NCBI GenBank assembly: GCA_030156225.1
Contig: JASGMW010000004.1
Coordinates: 1-42,602, forward strand
Source: Methanofollis sp.
GTDB taxonomy: Archaea; Halobacteriota; Methanomicrobia; Methanomicrobiales; Methanofollaceae
Reading direction: 5' to 3'
DNA: 42,602 nucleotides
Shown: positions 39,771 to 42,602 of the stretch, piece after piece
Layout: each line of letters opens with the position of its first letter
Position numbering within the stretch: position 1 is the stretch's first letter
The notes under the pieces: model-generated
What the model was told of the DNA's origin: nothing
The model's database searches: none
What the model saw: only the letters and a program-made list of their open reading frames with translations
Made by a program: the position numbers and the translations under genes

Positions 39771-40337
39771 ATGGAAGAAACTGAAGTCATCATTGAAAAA
39801 AGAAGCTGCCGCGAGTGGGGACCCTTCGTCGTGCGCGGCATCATCGCCCTCATCGTCGGTATTGCAGTTCTTCTCTGGACAGGGATCACCCTTGAGATCC
39901 TGACGTACCTCTTCGGCGTGATGGCGCTCGTCTACGGCGTCACGGTCTTCGCCTTCGGATCGACGCACCCGGTCGGTGAGACGAGAACCACCCTCACCAT
40001 GCTGCTCGGCATCCTCTCGATCGTCCTCGGCATTATAGCGTTCATCTGGCCGTGGCTCATGGCGGCAGCCCTCGTCACCCTCCTCGCAATCCTGGCGATC
40101 TTCATCGGGTTCTCCGACATCGCGCTTGCGATCTTCGTCATTGAAGGAACGGGCAACCGTCTCCTCCTCGGCATCTCAGGGGCACTCTCCGTCATCGTCG
40201 GCGGCATCTTCATCGCATTCCCGATCCTGGGCGGACTGGTCGTCGTCGCCCTGTACCTCGGGGTCTTTGCGATCGCCTACGGGATCATCTCCATCTTCAC
40301 CGGCATTTCCCTGAGGGGACAGAAAGCCGGGGCCTGA
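39771..40337 (+). CDS. HdeD-family (DUF308) membrane protein
   Basis: This 188-aa protein has six membrane helices in three DUF308 pairs. Each pair shows the repeat pattern of RGIIALIVGIAVLLWTG, LLGILSIVLGIIAFIWP and GALSVIVGGIFIAFP. In E. coli HdeD is linked to acid resistance; in archaea the role is unknown. It is a single gene ended by a T-run and convergent to the HAD gene. Confidence 0.9.
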   Translation: MEETEVIIEKRSCREWGPFVVRGIIALIVGIAVLLWTGITLEILTYLFGVMALVYGVTVFAFGSTHPVGETRTTLTMLLGILSIVLGIIAFIWPWLMAAALVTLLAILAIFIGFSDIALAIFVIEGTGNRLLLGISGALSVIVGGIFIAFPILGGLVVVALYLGVFAIAYGIISIFTGISLRGQKAGA

Positions 40338-40349
40338 ACCCATCCCCGC

Positions 40350-40356
40350 TTTTTTT
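40350..40356 (+). terminator. T-tract terminator after the HdeD gene
   Basis: Seven T lie 12 bases after the stop at 40337, following a C-rich stretch. The run touches the stop codon of the convergent HAD gene. Confidence 0.55.
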
Positions 40357-41027
40357 CAGACCGCAAAGAGGCTCCATGCATCGTCGATATGAAGGGCCTG
40401 CATCCCGAGACGCCGCGACGGGACGAGATCATTGCTCTGCGAATCGCCGATGAAGAGCGCCTGATGCGGTTCGAGATGCATGCGGGCGAGGGCGGTGAGA
40501 AAGATCTCTTCGTCCGGCTTTTTGCATCCCACATCCGAAGAAAAGACGACCGTCTGGAAGAACGGGTAAAAACCGAACATCCGCAGCTCGATCTCTGAGA
40601 AGACCCGCTGCCCGTTGGAAACGATCCCGAGGGGATATGCGCTGAGGACGGTGAGAAGACGGCGGCTGCTGGGAAATGCGCAGAGCTTCCTGACGGTCGC
40701 CGCCCTGAACGACCTGGCGAGCAGGACCCCCAGCGCCCTCGTGTCGATGGGCCAGACCGCATGGTCCAGGCAGATGCCGGCGAAGATCTCTTCGACCCTC
40801 ACCTCCGGGTGCTCCCGTTCGCTCTTCCGCATCTCGTCCCTGACGCGATCCCTGTACCCGGCCCGCAGGCCCCCGGGCGTGATCCTGACCCCCTGATAGG
40901 CAAGCCAGGTGCTGAGCGCCTGATACGGCTCGATGCTCTGTTCGTCGACGTTGATGTCGAGCAGGGTATCGTAGCAGTCAAATAACACACCCTGAACCCG
41001 CGAGAAGTCTACCGGCGCGTCAGACAG
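40356..41027 (-). CDS. HAD-family hydrolase with a probable CTG start
   Basis: This 223-aa protein has all four HAD motifs: I LFDCYDTLLDI (nucleophile Asp), II LGIVSNGQ, III GCKKPDEEIF, and IV LFIGDSQSNDLV. It is probably a phosphatase of the Cof/REG-2-like class; substrate unknown. No ATG, GTG or TTG is in frame before GTG 40988, which would cut the first strand. CTG 41027 lies 7 bases after a perfect AGGAGG (41035-41040) and restores LSDAPVDFSRVQGVLFD. It overlaps the end of the upstream phosphotransferase gene by about 19 bases. Confidence 0.85.
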   Translation of the reverse strand: MSDAPVDFSRVQGVLFDCYDTLLDINVDEQSIEPYQALSTWLAYQGVRITPGGLRAGYRDRVRDEMRKSEREHPEVRVEEIFAGICLDHAVWPIDTRALGVLLARSFRAATVRKLCAFPSSRRLLTVLSAYPLGIVSNGQRVFSEIELRMFGFYPFFQTVVFSSDVGCKKPDEEIFLTALARMHLEPHQALFIGDSQSNDLVPSRRLGMQALHIDDAWSLFAV

Positions 41028-41956
41028 AGTCTCGCCTCCTTTAATAGCCAGTCCCGCGCCGGCCGCGGGAGATCCAGGCGTGCGATCCTGAGATAGCCCA
41101 GCCCCATATAAAACGGGACGCACCTGGTGACGTACGCGAACTCGTCGGGCGACCGTGCGTACTGCCAGAGAAAGTGACCGATATACGGTTCGGCGGTGTC
41201 GGGGCTGCCGTACCGGCGGAAAAAAGAGAACTTCATCTCGGCGCAGAATACGCCGAGGTCGTGGACCGGGTGGGCGTCGGCCCATGCAGACTCGAAATCG
41301 ATCGCCACCACGCCGTTTTTCGAGAAAATGTAGTTTGCCGGCGTGGCGTCGCGGTGGATCAGGCAGCCGCGGTTGCGGTCGAGCTCGCCCGAATACCACC
41401 AATCGCCGAGAAGGCGGTTGAAGTGTTCGCGGTCCCCGGCCGGGAGACGGTTCTGATCGAGGACATCGTGCACGTTCGAAAATTCCCGCTCTTTCCGGAA
41501 CGATGACGATGCCCGGTCGTGGAGATCTCTCAGCAGACCCGCGACCCCGGTCAGGCGATCGTAAAAGGTGGGTTCGTCCCTGAGACAGGCGGTCAGCGGC
41601 GTGCCCGAGACGAAGGAGGTCACCAGCACACAGTTGAAGTCCCGCCTGATCGCAAGGGGTTCAGGAACCATGACCACCTGCCGTGCCCGTTTGAGCAGCC
41701 TGAACTCAGACTCCATCGCTTTTCCGGGGTCGTACAGGCGGTTTGCACCGGTCGGTTCGGCGAAGAACTTGGCGATCACCGCCGGTCCGCCTGGAAACCG
41801 ATAGAGGCAGACGGTGTGCGAAGCCGGTCTGATCAGGGAGACCTCGGCCGGGGCGTTCCGGTCTGGCAGGCGACCGTCGAGCACCGAAACCAGCCAGTCC
41901 CTGAAGTGATCTCCCGGAAACAGCGTGGCGACATGCCGTTCACGCCGCACCGGCAT
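41009..41956 (-). CDS. Aminoglycoside phosphotransferase-like kinase
   Basis: This 315-aa protein has a kinase-like fold: N-lobe strand PAVIAKFFAEP with the ATP Lys, the Brenner motif GCLIHRDATPANYIF (catalytic Asp), and the DFE metal motif VVAIDFESAWADAHPVHDLGVF. Relatives phosphorylate sugars, amino alcohols or drugs; resistance is unlikely in this context. It sits between a glycogen debranching enzyme and a HAD phosphatase, so a sugar substrate is suggested (inference). ATG 41956 lies just after GGAGG; GTG 41950 has the better spacing. It overlaps the debranching-enzyme gene. Confidence 0.85.
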   Translation of the reverse strand: MPVRRERHVATLFPGDHFRDWLVSVLDGRLPDRNAPAEVSLIRPASHTVCLYRFPGGPAVIAKFFAEPTGANRLYDPGKAMESEFRLLKRARQVVMVPEPLAIRRDFNCVLVTSFVSGTPLTACLRDEPTFYDRLTGVAGLLRDLHDRASSSFRKEREFSNVHDVLDQNRLPAGDREHFNRLLGDWWYSGELDRNRGCLIHRDATPANYIFSKNGVVAIDFESAWADAHPVHDLGVFCAEMKFSFFRRYGSPDTAEPYIGHFLWQYARSPDEFAYVTRCVPFYMGLGYLRIARLDLPRPARDWLLKEARLCLTRR

Positions 41957-42602
41957 CGCCTCCGGAGGGCAGGCCGCGGTATGCCCGCACCATCCCGGCG
42001 ACGCTCCACGCCTGGGAGATACAGCCCCGCGGGCGATGCGGCGGATCGCCGTCAAAACACTCCGAGACGGTGTCGAGCCCGGCGTCGGCGCGGTGGACGC
42101 AGAGCGGGGCGAGCAGGACGGCAGGGTCGACGCCGGGGGCGTAGATCCGCAGGGCGTCGAGGTAAAAGGGGAGGAGCCACGGCCAGACCGTACCGTTGTG
42201 GTAGGCGGCGTCGCCCGAAAACCGGCCGAGATATCCGCTTTCGCGGGGCGAGAGGGTGCGCAGCCCGAAGGGCGTGAGCAGTTCCTCCCTGATCGCACCG
42301 AGTGCACGGCGGCCCTGCGCCGGCGGCGGGATCCCGAGGGCGAGGGCGACGACCTGGTTCGGGCGGACCGCGGGATCGGCCGGGTCGAGGAGGTCGAAGA
42401 AACAGCCCCGGTCCGGGTTCCAGAAACGTGAAAAAGCCGTTTCTGCCGCCTGCGCCGACACCGGCCCCTCGATGTCGAGAGATTCGGCGAACCTGAGAGC
42501 GGCGATCCAGAGGGCGTTCACCTCCACCGGTTTTCCGGCCCGCGGGGTGTGGGAAGTGTCCATCCAGGTGCTTCGCGGTGCAACCGAGATCAGGCCCCCG
42601 TC
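41940..42602 (-). CDS. Glycogen debranching enzyme, C-terminal part (cut by window edge)
   Basis: The last 220 codons are in the window; the gene enters from the right edge. SVAPRSTWMDTSHTPRAGKPVEVNALWIAALRFAESL (substrate-site WMD and the GKPVEVNALW motif), VRPNQVVALALGIP, and GDAAYHNGTVWPWLLPFY (catalytic-domain ending) mark the GDE_C alpha/alpha barrel of archaeal amylo-1,6-glucosidases. It hydrolyses alpha-1,6 branches of glycogen. The stop overlaps the kinase gene. What lies upstream cannot be seen. Confidence 0.92.
   Translation of the reverse strand, partial: DGGLISVAPRSTWMDTSHTPRAGKPVEVNALWIAALRFAESLDIEGPVSAQAAETAFSRFWNPDRGCFFDLLDPADPAVRPNQVVALALGIPPPAQGRRALGAIREELLTPFGLRTLSPRESGYLGRFSGDAAYHNGTVWPWLLPFYLDALRIYAPGVDPAVLLAPLCVHRADAGLDTVSECFDGDPPHRPRGCISQAWSVAGMVRAYRGLPSGGDAGAA

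Noticed and set aside
1-42602. tRNA, rRNA, CRISPR, insertion sequences, integrase or attachment sites
   Set aside because: I read both strands for TpsiC-like GGTTCGA motifs in clover-leaf context, repeat-spacer arrays, transposase motifs and long terminal inverted repeats, and found none that hold up. A full check needs tRNAscan-SE and an IS database search.

Overview
The window is archaeal chromosome, most likely from a methanogen of the Methanomicrobiales (inference). The grounds are an A1AO-type ATP synthase operon in the methanogen gene order H-I-K-E-C-F-A-B-D, an FmdE-family protein, S24e, many secreted proteins with C-terminal hydrophobic anchors, archaeal TATA/BRE promoters instead of -10/-35 boxes, and a GC-rich genome with pronounced G/C at third codon positions. 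I saw no tRNA, rRNA, CRISPR array, insertion sequence or phage gene.

Left end (1-7.5 kb): a minus-strand operon encodes an FmdE-like protein followed by a zinc/manganese-type ABC transporter (ATPase, permease, then the start of the binding protein, cut by the window edge). Next comes a minus-strand trio related to the bacterial YtfI-YtfJ pair (GerW-like protein, DUF2953 membrane protein, unknown 85-aa protein), a small cupin, and the remains of a TrmB-family regulator. A gene-poor stretch at 4.54-4.99 kb holds a TATA box and two abutting RNA-hairpin candidates in front of a 48-aa secreted peptide and a membrane-anchored UPF0228-like protein. A divergent S24e-like protein and a LysE-type exporter follow.

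Centre (7.5-25.2 kb): the ATP synthase operon on the minus strand (17.2 to 7.5 kb) is tightly packed, most genes overlapping by a few bases. Its membrane subunit K is a fusion of six helical hairpins, of which five keep the ion-binding glutamate. Subunit C carries an unexpected N-terminal membrane helix, and the last gene encodes a 36-aa membrane peptide in the position of ahaG. Divergently, a complete tryptophan operon runs trpB2-E-G-D-C-F-B-A from one leaderless promoter whose TATA box is inside a perfect palindrome.

Right part (25.2-42.6 kb): accessory and housekeeping genes in small units. These are DUF5654; an SMC/RecF-like ATPase with a Toprim-like partner and a MerR-like coiled-coil gene (a possible defence or DNA-transaction cassette); a PEGA protein; a cytosine-deaminase-like enzyme coupled to a methyltransferase; RlmH; a small heat-shock protein with a hairpin over its ribosome binding site; a damaged secreted propeller-like protein; a 7TM/PAS histidine kinase; a SAM methyltransferase; an M20 amidohydrolase with a UPF0316-like membrane protein; a VOC/glyoxalase pseudogene; a lipoprotein; an exported rhodanese; a DUF1614 protein; an HdeD protein; and a HAD hydrolase-phosphotransferase-glycogen debranching enzyme set cut by the right edge.

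Many genes have a TATA box centred 25-28 bases before the start codon, so leaderless transcripts are probably common here. That spacing also fixed several start codons, including GTG starts.
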